Positions 9,985 through 19,376 of a stretch of DNA of 64,000 nt are shown in pieces; the first letter of the stretch is position 1, and each line of letters begins with the position of its first letter. The notes beneath the pieces were generated by a model. The model saw nothing but the letters and a program-made list of their open reading frames with translations, was not told where the DNA came from and ran no database searches. The DNA comes from Gerris lacustris. Taxonomy: Eukaryota; Arthropoda; Insecta; Hemiptera; Gerridae. The stretch covers positions 11,935,930 to 11,999,929 of the forward strand of contig OX578276.1 in NCBI GenBank assembly GCA_951217055.1. The letters are read 5' to 3'. The position numbers and the translations under genes are program-made.

Positions 9985-10290
9985 TACTGTTAGTTCTCGG
10001 GTTATTATGAAAGAACAAATATGCAAAAGAGGATTTTCCCGAAAATGTATGTAGAATTAAGAATAGGTAATGGATTATATCCATACCACAGTTGTTTATT
10101 TTTTATTATTTTATTATTGTTTAAACAATGTATGTAGTTTATAAGTGAAGTTCTGTTGATGAGTTGTTATATCACAACAAATATACAAAAGAGGATTTTT
10201 CCCATGAATTTATGTAGTTTTAAGACAGGTAATGGACCATGTCCGAACCAAAATTTAATAAAAATGTACGTAGAAATAAGTAACGTTTGG
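9985..10290 (+). repeat. Imperfect direct repeats of about 170 bp
   Basis: The segment around AAAAGAGGATTTTCCC followed by TATGTAGAATTAAG and GGTAATGGA recurs about 165 bp downstream as AAAAGAGGATTTTTCCC, TATGTAGTTTTAAG and GGTAATGGA. A third partial echo follows. The sequence is non-coding and lies 3' of the gag-like ORF. Confidence 0.6.
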
Positions 10291-10634
10291 GCTAAAATCC
10301 AAACAAGTTGTGTTAACTTTCATTTTAACAAGATGTGTTTTAACACATGATTATGTTTTATTATTTGTTAATTTTAATATAATGATTTATAATTTATATT
10401 TTATTATTTAATTATACATCAAAATGTAAGAGAGTAGGAATTTTATATAGGATTCAGACAAAATCTGGTTTTTTTTTTAGTCTGATGGAAATTTTTTTAA
10501 GTGTTATTTTTGTAAAAGTTTAAGATATACTAAATATTATGCTAGAACTTTCTTTAACTCAAGTAAATATGACTAAAGAACTGCATTATTTCTATTTGAA
10601 AGAATTTTTTTTTAAAATAACTTAAAATTATGTT

Positions 10635-10686
<52 letters not shown>

Positions 10687-10813
10687 TTCAAACTAAACTT
10701 AGAATAATTTATTCAATGCTGGACTTTATATTTTTTTTTTTTTGTGTAATAATATAATGATTTCTATTTTGCTTTACGAATTATGTGAGCAAAAGAGCTT
10801 TAAACTTACATTT

Positions 10814-10849
<36 letters not shown>

Positions 10850-11030
10850 ACCATGTGTAAATTTATGCTTAAAGCAATGAATCCATGTGATATTAATCAT
10901 AGTTATTAATGTTTAATTTTGTTTAGTCATGATTTTGTTAGTTGTTTCAAGTGACTAAATTTTTTTTTTGTTTTACTGTAAAAATTTTAAAATAAAAGAG
11001 ATGGTGAAAATGTGGTAACCTGGTTTATAC
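10291..11030. other. AT-rich non-coding stretch with long T homopolymers
   Basis: It contains a run of about 45 T at 10641-10685, another run of 12-13 T at 10731-10743 and one of about 27 T near 10818-10845. No coding or RNA feature is visible. Confidence 0.7.

Positions 11031-11034
<4 letters not shown>

Positions 11035-11120
<86 letters not shown>
11035..11120. repeat. (TA)n microsatellite
   Basis: About 42 uninterrupted TA dinucleotides. Confidence 0.97.
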
Positions 11121-11122
<2 letters not shown>

Positions 11123-11254
11123 TATATACTATAACAATAATTATAATAATAACATAAATTAGTAAAATTTAAGAAAATGTAAATGAACTCTTTTAATTTA
11201 TTATTATTGAAGATTATAAATGTAAATTTAGTTATATTTTTCGTATTTTGATTT

Positions 11255-11590
11255 TATTTAAATGTTGGTTAGACTGTTCTATGACGTCACAACTAGGGCG
11301 TGAACCTTTTTAAAGACATGCGCGTTGTCCCTAAGTTTTAAGGACGCGTGGGGGAATCTCGTGGTAGGCGAGAAGCATCTCACTTTGGCTGCGGACACGA
11401 GACTGGCGTGACGTCTACGCGAGAAGTCCATCGGAAGATGTAACATTTTATATCCAGATCATGTATGTAGTTTTTAGTTTGTGTTAAACTCATTTTTTGT
11501 TGAGTCAAGACTCGTTGGAGTCACAAAAATAAATATTCTATTTTATTCTAGTTTTACAAGTCTAGTATTGAGACTTAGTTTTATTAGTGC
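11255..11590 (+). promoter_or_regulatory. LTR-like GC-rich promoter block with CRE motifs and poly(A) signal
   Basis: A block clearly richer in GC than its surroundings. It holds a palindromic CRE-type site TGACGTCA at 11282-11289, a second TGACGTCT near 11409, a TTTTAAAG box near 11310, and AATAAATA near 11528, followed by T-rich sequence. Promoter-like motifs followed by a poly(A) signal within about 300 bp suit the U3-R-U5 layout of an LTR, possibly the 3' LTR of the gag-like element upstream. No second copy is present here, so the LTR reading is an inference. Confidence 0.35.
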
Positions 11591-11624
11591 CTGATTTTTG
11601 GTTTTCTTGGATTTATTCCAGGGC

Positions 11625-11715
11625 CTTTACTTTACTTTACCTTACTTCACTTTACTCTACGCTTCACTTTATTCTACGATAGTTTACTCTATTTTAAACT
11701 ACGCTACTTTGCATT
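11625..11715 (+). repeat. Degenerate CTTTA pentamer repeat
   Basis: TTTAC/CTTCAC-type pentamers repeat for about 80 bp just before the polymerase relic. The open frame over it is a by-product of the repeat. Confidence 0.6.
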
Positions 11716-11739
11716 GCTGTAATTCTTCACTTTGCAACG

Positions 11740-14485
11740 TTAGCTTCATAGTAACTACACGCAACAAGGACCGTAAATGCTTTAAATACGCAGTTCTCAC
11801 ACCCCTTCTGGGAGGGATACGTTCTAGGAGGGTTAGATAGTTTACACAACTCCAACATAATATCAGATTTAATTTTAAATTCCCTCCCTCCCCCGAGGAT
11901 ATTAATAAGTTTGAGGAGGATAATAATATATCCATAAATATTTATGGACTCGAAAATGAAAAAATATGTCATCTAAGGCTCACAAAACAGAAGAGAGATA
12001 TCCATCGAGACTTGCATTTAATCACCGAAACATTATGTGAAACCCCATGGCGGAAATAGCTAATTTGGAGGTGAAAAGCCATTTCGCTTATATACCAATC
12101 CTGTCTTGTTAGCCGATAAATTTCTGCCCACCATGGGGCAAAGGGGTTTTGTAGAAGGTGTCTTACCCACTTTCAAAAGGCTGCGAGAGTGGAACTTCCG
12201 CTTGATAAACCATACGTGGTGTTCGAGAACTTTGGTCGCCAGAATCGTGTACCCTTCGTCGTTTATGCTGACTTTGAGAGTATCCTTACCCCTATAAATG
12301 GTTGTACACCTTCACCAACAACGTCATTTTCAAGTCCATACCAGGTGCACACTCCCATGTCTTTCTGTGTTTATGTGAAACCATCGACAGAGGTAGAACA
12401 TATTCCTCTACCTTTCTTGACTGAACCGTTCATATACAGGGGGGAGAATGCACCAGCAATATTTATGGATTATTTAACTGAGGTGGCTAGGGGACTAGAC
12501 TCGCTACCTAAAAAACCTATAGTTATGAGAGAGGAAGACCAGGAGGCGTTCCATACCGCTACACATTGTTATCTTTGCTTGAAACCTTTCTTAGGAGGGG
12601 AGAGGCCCGTTCGCGATCATCGTCTCGTTACAGGTTGTTTCAGAGGGGCTGCCCACAATATTTGCAATTTAAATTTTGAAGCCCCCACTTTTCTCCCAAT
12701 TCTTATCCATAATTTAAGTGGATGTGACTCTCACTTCCTGATCCGTGAACTCGGAGAGGGAGGTGGACGTGTCACTATTATCCCCCAAACTTCTAAAAAA
12801 TTTGTAACTTTCTCTAAACAAGTCAACGGTATATCACTTCGTTTCGTTGATTCTTTCCGATTTGTGTCGGCGAGTCTCGAGCAGCTTGCCGATAATTTAC
12901 CATCTCCTCCCTTCAAAAATATGATGAAGTTTTATTTTGGCGAGAAGCTAGAGCTCATGATAAGGAAAGGAGTATATCCGTATGATTTTATAGATTCGTG
13001 GGAGAAACTGAATGAAACTCATCTCCCCCCTCGGGAGAAATTTTACAACCAATTGAAGCAAGAGGAGTGTAGTCAGGAGGACTATGACCATGCGGTGAAA
13101 GTGTGGACCACGTTTCAATGCCAAAACTTAGGGGACTATGCCGATCTGTATGTGAAGTGGGATGTTCTCCTCTTAAGTGATGTTTTTGAGGCATTTAGAG
13201 AGGTTACTCTGGCATCACATAAAATTGATCCGGCATGGTATTACACCGCCCCCAATGCTTAAACGCAATGCTTAAATTCACCGGCATAACACTTAAACTC
13301 CTCAATGATTACGATATGGTAATGTTGATCGAGGAGGCATGTGTTCAGTTATGCATAGGTATGCTATGGCCAACAATAAGCATATGCCATCATATGATGT
13401 TAATAAGACCAGCACCTACATCTCATATCTGGACGCAAATAATTTGTATGGAGATGCTATATCCACTTCCTAGAGGAGGCTTCGAATGGGTTGAGATTCC
13501 CCTGAGCAAATTAACATCCATTCGCTTTAGGAGGAGGATTCCCACGGCTACATCATGGAAGTAGACGTTGATTACCCCTCAAGACTACACCGATCACACT
13601 CCGACTTGCCGTTTCTCCCTGAATCTATTATACCCCCCCCCCCCCCTCTGAACATTAAAATTCTACTCCCAAATTAATTCCCCATTTAAACTCAAGAAAG
13701 CGCTATGTGGTTCACTACATGGCGCTTAAGCAGGCCCTCAGCCATGGATTGATCCTGGTGAAAGTTCACCGAGCTGTGAAATTCTTAGTTTCGATGGCTG
13801 GAACCGTATATTAATTATAATACCAACATTAGAAAGAATGCTACGAACTCCATTGAGAAAGATCAAGCAAAATTATACAATATCGCTGTATTTTGGAAAA
13901 CAATGGAATCCGTACGGAAACGCCAGAACATCCGGTTCGCGGCATGCCCAAGACAAGCACTAAATTTAATTAGAAAATTTAATTTTAAAGATCGCCTAGT
14001 TATCCGAAAATTCTGTTCTTTTTCATATGGATAAAACGTGCGTTCTTCTTGATGAACCATCTTATGTGGGCATGTCGTTATTAGACCTATCAAAAACGGT
14101 TATGTACGGGTTCCATTATGACGTAATGCAACCAAGTATGGAACACCTACAATTGCTCTATACTGACACCGATTCGTTAATTTATGCCGCGAAGACTGAA
14201 GACGTGTTTGAAGATATGTTGACTATGCGTGAACACTTCGACTTCTCCGACTACCCACCGAACCATCCAAACTATTCGGTAATTAATAAAAAAGTTCTGG
14301 GGAAGTTCAAAGATGAGGTAAATTCGAAAATAATTTCCCGCTTCGTTGGACTTTGCCCGAAGCTTTATGCTCTAGAAGTGGAAGGTCAGGTTAAGAAGCG
14401 AGCCAAAGGTGTCTTAAGAGCCACCCTAAGGGGGATACGTAGGTACGACCCACAGGTAGCTAGAAAACATATCGATAATCAATAA
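11740..14485 (+). pseudogene. Polinton/Maverick protein-primed type-B DNA polymerase, frameshifted
   Basis: Fragments in several frames line up in the order expected of Polinton polB. First come an N-terminal NKDRKCFKYAV segment and DINKFEEDNNISINIYGLE. A C-x2-C finger (GFCRRCLTHF) follows near 12145. The exonuclease has VYADFE at 12261-12278, HNLSGCDSHF near 12707-12740 and YVKWDVLLLSD near 13150-13182. Palm motif A (LDANNLYGDA) is at 13431-13460, then KRYVVHYMAL, motif B-like KTMESVRKR at 13896-13922, motif C YTDTDSL at 14158-14178, and the late KKVLGKFKDE and PKLYALEV. The longest clean piece is 12189-13262. Frame changes fall near 12180, 13262-13310, 13570-13680 (C-run) and 14030. The exonuclease and DTDS residues survive, but the gene is dead. 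It runs opposite to the integrase and ATPase relics. Confidence 0.9.
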
Positions 14486-14509
14486 CAAATATTTTATACC
14501 GTCATTGTT

Positions 14510-14764
14510 TTACGATAATGACCCCACTTCAGCAATATCTGACTGCCATAGTTTATGAGGTTTACTTACTAGGTATGCATTCCTTGGAAATTTTCTTTTA
14601 ATAGGCTTATTGAGAGTATATGTATCCTGTGTACTCAACCAGTCTTTCGTGGAAACAATATCCGTTTTTGAAGAATCACTCAACTTCTTAACTGAGGAGA
14701 AAGAATAAGGGTTTGATGTAGAATAATACATATTTTCCATTTTTAGAAATAAAATTTCTCCCAT
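14510..14764 (-). pseudogene. Polinton integrase (RVE) N-terminal fragment
   Basis: A minus-strand frame reads KDWLSTQDTYTLNKPIKRKF, then RNAYLVSKPHKLWQSDIAEV. This is the segment before and including the first catalytic Asp of Polinton-type retroviral-like integrases (usual pattern QDAYTLHKPxRxxFPRxxY then LWQxDLxDM). The rest of the DDE core is missing: the frame stops at 14510, only 25 bp from the end of the antisense polymerase relic. A deletion joined the two genes. Confidence 0.7.
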
Positions 14765-15265
14765 ACAGGATGAGTTTTTGACCCTATATTAGGGGTTCTG
14801 TTAAGAGCTCGAGGAAATCTGTTAGGGGATCCTCTATGTCGTGTTTGAGCCATATATATAATAGATTGTTTTTACTCCCAACGTCTTAAAAAACGGTTTT
14901 AAAAGAATTTCAAATAATGCCTCTGCTCTAGGCTAAAAAGATTGCGGAAGGGAGGAAAATGATCGAGAAAGTGAGTGAGAAAGCGTCCGCAGTAAACTTA
15001 GTTTTTCCTGTCGATCCTCTCCTTCTTCCTCCAATGTCGTTAATGAGACTGGTTCTCTGATAGACCTTTTTACGTTTAACTATCTATGTAATACATGTTT
15101 ATAGAGACTCCATTTATCACTATCTAGAATATTATCACTGTTCAATATCTCCTCCATTTCAGAATCTAATGTCTATATTTTATTACTATACTTTGATGAC
15201 GGTGTCTTTAATCTCTCTAAAGAGTCGGAGGGCACCAAAATCATTTTCTTTGCATTTAACATGCT
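14765..15265. other. Decayed sequence within the Polinton relic
   Basis: No continuous frame. By position it could contain the remnant of one more small Polinton gene, but no motif is recognisable. Confidence 0.4.
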
Positions 15266-15585
15266 TATGAGAAAATACTCTGTAAAACGCCTGAAAGAAG
15301 TGGTGCGAGAATTTAAGATAAAAATGATCCTCAACTCTGCTGAATGTAAACTTTTTTCTTATGCCAGCTGTCTCCTCTCTCAGTAATTTCTCTTAAAGTA
15401 GATTTATATTATCCGAGAGATTTTTTCTCCTGCTCTTTCACTTCTACAACTCCGTTGAGAATATTTACCACACACTCGCAAATAGATCTCACTAATTCTC
15501 TGGTAGCAGATCTCAATATAGTCTTTCGTGTACAAGAACTCGAAGTGACAAGTGCACGGAGAAGATTCACTACTTCCGAAGTCAT
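15266..15585 (-). pseudogene. Small basic Polinton/adintovirus-type protein
   Basis: A minus-strand frame of about 107 codons starts MTSEVVNLLRAL at 15585. It carries ELVRSICECVVNILNG, a basic KEQEKKSL stretch, a KKKVYIQQ segment and an end of the LAPLLSGVLQSIFS type. This layout (a CECxxNxLxG helix, basic middle, lysine pair, then a glycine/leucine hydrophobic tail) is that of a small protein found beside the ATPase in many Polintons and adintoviruses; its role, possibly minor virion or core protein, is uncertain. Three stops lie inside, so this copy is inactive. It sits 26 bp downstream of the ATPase stop on the same strand, a tight polycistron-like spacing. Confidence 0.55.
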
Positions 15586-15611
15586 TACTAGAAACGACCA
15601 ATTTTCTTATA

Positions 15612-16256
15612 TTACGAGTTTTTTATAGGGACATAGTTGTGAATCTGTTCATCTGGAAAAAATATTCGTAAGAACTCTATAATCATCATCGGTTGTTTGT
15701 TTGAAGTCAAACAGTATGTACCCATGAGGAACTGACGTGGAATTTTTGTATGCTTCCATAATGAACAAAGGATTCTCTGGGAATATCTGTCTTAAAAAGT
15801 ATAACATCTGTGCTCCATCTCTAGGGTTTTTTTAAAACATATCTGATAATGAGCGTTCACTGAAATATCTCTCTGTCCTCTACCCTGTTTGAATACATTT
15901 TGAGTGATACACATTACACTTAAACCTCTGTGATGTGATCCTTTTGTGAAAAAATCAACGACTCTACCATCAGTTTCCCTCATTAAATCGTTAATTATTA
16001 AAAGTTTAGGTTCGGAGTTTGTAGGAAAATCTTTGAGAGAGGGTAAACCTTCATGAAATTCTAACGTAGTTTTAATTTCTTTTTTTAACTCATTATACAA
16101 ACTTTGCCATTCACTGAAACACCAAATAATGTTTGTCATCTTTGAATCAACCATATTATCTATATTCCTTAGGAACCTTGCAACAAAATATGATTTCCCT
16201 GAACTCGTAGGGCCAGTTATTACAGATGTAAATGGATGTTGCTATTGTAGAGTCAT
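15612..16256 (-). pseudogene. Polinton FtsK/HerA-type genome-packaging ATPase
   Basis: On the minus strand an ATG at 16256 leads to HPFTSVITGPTSSGKS, a Walker A motif at 16191-16214, then FVARFL and the segment IIWCFSEWQSLY. KLLIINDLMRE is Walker B (about 15975-16008). The family signatures STKGSHH-like FFTKGSHHRGLSV and QNVFKQGRGQRDIS follow. The last part, LFIMEAYKNSTSVPHGYILFD, lies in another frame and ends at a stop at 15612-15614. In Polintons and related viruses this A32-like ATPase pumps DNA into the capsid. One stop falls before the Walker A motif and one frameshift lies near 15830. The family assignment is strong; the copy is dead. Confidence 0.88.
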
Positions 16257-16281
16257 AACTGAAACTAAGTAACGAAATAAT

Positions 16282-16289
<8 letters not shown>

Positions 16290-16337
<48 letters not shown>
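16290..16337. repeat. (TA)n microsatellite between divergent relics
   Basis: About 23 TA units lie between the ATPase start (minus) and the PLDLS ORF (plus). It gives artificial IYIYIY frames on both strands. Confidence 0.95.
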
Positions 16338-16339
<2 letters not shown>

Positions 16340-16346
16340 TCAGAAT

Positions 16347-17067
16347 ATGAACTCCTCATTCATACCATCAGAAAACCTACAGGTCGAACCGCTTGATCTA
16401 TCTGTACAAGACTGTAATGTTCGACAGAGTGGGATATTTCCAGAACAGGAGGAACCTCTGGATTTATCTATACGACGTACTGTTCAGAGGAGACAAGAAG
16501 AAAATGATAATTTACCTTTTTTATCTATAACCGGAGATAGGAGACCCAACATTAATCTGGTTAGTAAGATAATATCCTTTCTAACAAAATAGTTATCATA
16601 TACATATATATATAATATATATATCCGATTATAAAATATAATTAAATCTATTTATCTAATATTGTGTTATTGTATAATAAATCATATAATTTCAGAATCA
16701 CAACTTCGAGATATTAGAGAGTGAAGAATATATATCTTCTAGATTTAATATGGTTAGCCGGAAAATTACTTTTAAATTATTGGAAACACCGGAAGGAAAA
16801 AAATAATTGGAGTGGTTAAAAACTGGCGTTGAGGAAATGTTCCGAGAAGTTAAGAGAGATACTCGACCTACGGATAAGATAGGGTTCACTTTCGGGAATG
16901 CTAATATGAATAGAGGTCCTGGTTGGATTAGTTTCCGATCTGCCTCCGAACTCTGCCTGGACGATTTATGGGGTGTAATATCCTCATTATTTCAAAGTAA
17001 TTTAAATGAGGCTGATAGTATTAAAAATACTTTCAAAATTACTATTACAAGGGTAAGACTACCATAA
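16347..17067 (+). pseudogene. Two-exon ORF: PLDLS-motif exon joined to Polinton polymerase N-terminal domain, copy B
   Basis: Exon 1 (16347-16559, 71 codons) starts MNSSFIPSENLQV and has two copies of the hexapeptide EPLDLS at residues 14-19 (16386-16403) and 36-41 (16452-16469). Its 3' boundary is CTG followed by GTTAGT. An intron-like 136-bp segment ends TTTCAG at 16695. Exon 2 (16696-17067) continues in phase 0 with FEILESEEYIS, DKIGFTFGNANMN, WISFRSASELCLDDLW, SSLFQSN and a final TRVRLP. Exon 2 matches the region upstream of the catalytic part of Polinton polB. PxDLS is the known binding motif for CtBP co-repressors, used by adenovirus E1A among others. One stop (TAA at about 16804, where copy A has GAA) breaks the gene. 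The GT-AG layout is shared with copy A; splicing is inferred. Exon 1 could also be a separate ORF. Confidence 0.55.
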
Positions 17068-17238
17068 GAAGATATGTAACTAATTATAATGTATATTTAT
17101 GATTTTATTCTGTTATTACTTGTCTAATGTATATATTCATAACCGTGTACAACAATGTAAAGTAATAATAAAAATATCTAATGAATATAAAAATCTTGCA
17201 ATGTCTTTATTATTATTTAGTTCTATAGTTGTATAGGA

Positions 17239-17365
17239 CAGTGGTTCTTAACCTTTTGGTAACCACGGCCCCCGTAAAATCTCCAATTATAATATACAAT
17301 ACATAGTACCTAAATACCTTTCGAGACCCCCTGGGGGGCCGCGGCCCCCCGGTTAAGAACCACTG
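17239..17365. mobile_element. hAT-type MITE, copy 1 (127 bp)
   Basis: It begins CAGTGGTTCTTAACC and ends with the exact complement GGTTAAGAACCACTG, a classic hAT terminus. The body is GC-rich (GGGGGGCCGCGGCCCCCC). The empty site in the duplicate locus (GTATAGGATACTG at 6151) confirms insertion after GTATAGGA; ATATAGGA is found on the far side of copy 2. Confidence 0.88.
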
Positions 17366-17373
17366 CCCTAGAT

Positions 17374-17500
17374 CAGTGGTTCTTAACCTTTTGGTAACCA
17401 CGGCCCCCTTAAAATCTCCAATTATAATATACAATACATAGTACCTAAATACCTTTCGAGACCCCCTGGGGGGCCGCGGCCCCCCGGTTAAGAACCACTG
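17374..17500. mobile_element. hAT-type MITE, copy 2 (127 bp)
   Basis: Near-identical to copy 1, with a 135-bp period. It is flanked on both sides by the octamer CCCTAGAT (17366-17373 and 17501-17508), which fits an 8-bp hAT target duplication or a tandem duplication of MITE plus octamer. Confidence 0.88.
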
Positions 17501-17835
17501 CCCTAGATATAGGATACTGCATATGCAATACGAAAGGTCGAGAATATAAATAATTTCTTCCGATATCAGTAATTATTATCAGTATTCTATACAACTTTCA
17601 TTACCCTCCTCATCAAAACACTGAGTTGTAGGAGAAGTACACTATATTTATGATAAAACTAGATTTTATAATTATAGGATATAGTAGGGACTGTAGAGGC
17701 ATCCATCTTTTCTCAAAAATCAGAGAAGGTAGGTAAGGCCAGTAAGAGATGCAAGTCCTGAGAAACTCAAGCACGAGATCGGGGGTTCACACCCGACCGA
17801 TAAAATATATTTTTGATAAAACTATAAATTAGTTT

Positions 17836-18287
17836 TGCGGGCGGTTTGATTGCACGTACTATCTCAAAACCCTCAAACTTCTATAAAAACTCTTTTTTCT
17901 ACGACTACTGGGACCAACAGTATCACGGAAAGTATTAAAACAACCTACTTTCACGACTCTCAAGCTAGTGATACTACTTTTCTTTTATTATTATTCTCTT
18001 TATCTTGATTATTATTATATTGTTTATTTATAATTTAGGCCCGTTGCGTTGGCTAGATTGCCCGTTGGTGGTCCACACCTAATTGTTGTATTATTATCTT
18101 TGAAGTAATATTGTTTCTTTATTATACAAATTGATTTCTAGTCCAGTTGGACATCTTATATCATTTAGTTTACTTGTTCCAGATTAATTTTGTTTATTTA
18201 ATTGGAAGTGACATACGTGCTTTGTTCCTCTCTTAACTTAAATAACAATTACTTTTAATTTATAGTGCATTTTTTACTGAATTTACT
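17836..18287 (+). other. Probable LINE 5' region upstream of ORF1
   Basis: Non-coding sequence that leads directly into the zinc-finger ORF at 18288. By position it is the 5' untranslated region of that LINE. Nothing else is recognised. Confidence 0.35.
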
Positions 18288-18536
18288 ATGAGTATATGCT
18301 CCGTTTGTGATAAAAAGATTACACAAAATGAAATTGAATCGAATATTGCTATCGGTTGTGATTTCTGTGATTCTGTTACCCATGTGACTCCGTGTGCGGG
18401 TCTTTCAGCGACCGAAATTAAATGTATCGAACTCAAAAAGAAACGGATTCTCAAGTTCCAGTGTAATAAATGTGACATGAATTACTTAGAAGGCATAAAT
18501 CATGATAAATTAAACATAACCTCATCAAAACACTGA
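18288..18536 (+). pseudogene. LINE ORF1 N-terminus with PHD-like zinc finger, truncated
   Basis: An 82-codon ORF starts MSICSVCDKK and has the spacing C-x2-C, C-x2-C, H, C, then C-x2-C near the end (FQCNKCD), with the phrase CAGLSATEIKC. PHD-like fingers of this type begin ORF1 of several LINE clades (CR1/L2-like and related). The frame breaks off at about 18519, where CTCATCAAAACACTGAGTT of the Polinton-flanking block begins. The LINE is therefore cut by a recombination junction. It may be the same element whose RT tail appears at 21.4, 24.6 and 27.9 kb; that is inference. Confidence 0.6.
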
Positions 18537-18544
18537 GTTAACAG

Positions 18545-18735
18545 AAGCTAACAGAGATTTAACAGAGCTAACAGAAAAGAATTGCACAACAAGTTATATA
18601 TTTTTTTAATATAGATCTTTGATAATAATTACAATTCACTTTTAGTTAAATTTTTCAAAGTTTAATACATTATTTGTTGTAGGGATTCTCTGTTGAATCT
18701 TCTAATATAAGCAGCTGAATTGCCAAATAACATAC
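18545..18735 (+). repeat. Isolated copy of the glycoprotein leader segment
   Basis: The sequence from GCTAACAGAAAAGAATTGCAC to CCAAATAACATA is the same as that directly upstream of each glycoprotein relic (22262, 25440 and 28795). Here it stops where the coding part would begin and runs into a small-ORF repeat. It is the fourth leader copy, without a gene. Confidence 0.8.
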
Positions 18736-18739
18736 CTCA

Positions 18740-19010
18740 AACTATATATATAAAATAGAAAAATCAAGTTTACTGAAACTAAATTTGGGACAGTTCTAAA
18801 ACATTGTATTCATTTCAACCAATCCAAGGGGCTTTTATTTATATCAAATCGATTTTCCGATAAAATTAAGCCAGAATTCATTGAAAATTAAAAAAAAACC
18901 TGACCCGTTAAGTGTCAAAAATATTGGTAAAATGGAAGATAGTAAATATAATATGATAAAATTTATTAACTCCCTCGAATAAAAAAAAGCGTATTAATTG
19001 AAAAGAAGAG
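18740..19010 (+). pseudogene. LFxPNRF small-ORF repeat, copy 5
   Basis: It has the ETKFGTV, HFNQSKGLLF and RFSDKI segments with internal damage, and the usual lysine-rich tail. It is joined directly to the leader fragment on its left. Confidence 0.5.
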
Positions 19011-19070
19011 AAGTCAGAAGAAAATAGGGCCTTTGACTTTAGCTAATAACCACTTAAAGTAAAAGATTCA

Positions 19071-19376
19071 ATGTTTAAAAATCTCAAAATTGACGATATA
19101 GAAGTAAAAAATACACCCTATAAAATAGAAAAACTTATGTTTACTGAAACTAAATTTGGGACAGTTCTAAAACTTTGTATTCATTTCAACCAATCCATGG
19201 GGCACTTATTTTTACCAAATCGATTTTCCGATAAAATTAAGCCAGAATTCATTGAAAATTACAACCTCACCCGTTAAGTGTTATAAACATTGGTAAAATG
19301 GACGATAGTAAATATAATAAGATAAAATTGATTAACTCCCTCGAATCAAAAAAAGAAACTCCAAAAAACGCGTATT
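19071..19376 (+). CDS. LFxPNRF small-ORF repeat, copy 6
   Basis: It starts MFKNLKIDDIEV and keeps YKIEKLMFTETKFGT, HFNQSMGHLFLPNRFSDKI and IENYN. The frame then shifts just before the VINIGK segment. It ends at ACGCGTATTAC, where the less AT-rich viral-like block begins. Its function is unknown, as in the other copies. Confidence 0.45.

Larger units (their letters stand above)
17160..17835. repeat. Copy B of the duplicated block, carrying two MITEs
   Basis: It matches 6100-6545 except for the inserted MITEs. It keeps the CTCATCAAAACACTGAGTTGTA stretch (near 17605) and a tRNA-like GGGGGTTCACACCC box near 17785. The two loci therefore duplicated as a unit with the polymerase exon, before the MITE insertion. 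Confidence 0.6.

Noticed and set aside
11699..11972. Minus-strand frames over the start of the polymerase relic
   Set aside because: Antisense shadows of the plus-strand NKDRKCFKYAV and NIYGLE segments.
16156..16359. IYIYIY frames on both strands
   Set aside because: They are translations of the TA microsatellite joined to the edges of the ATPase and PLDLS ORF.
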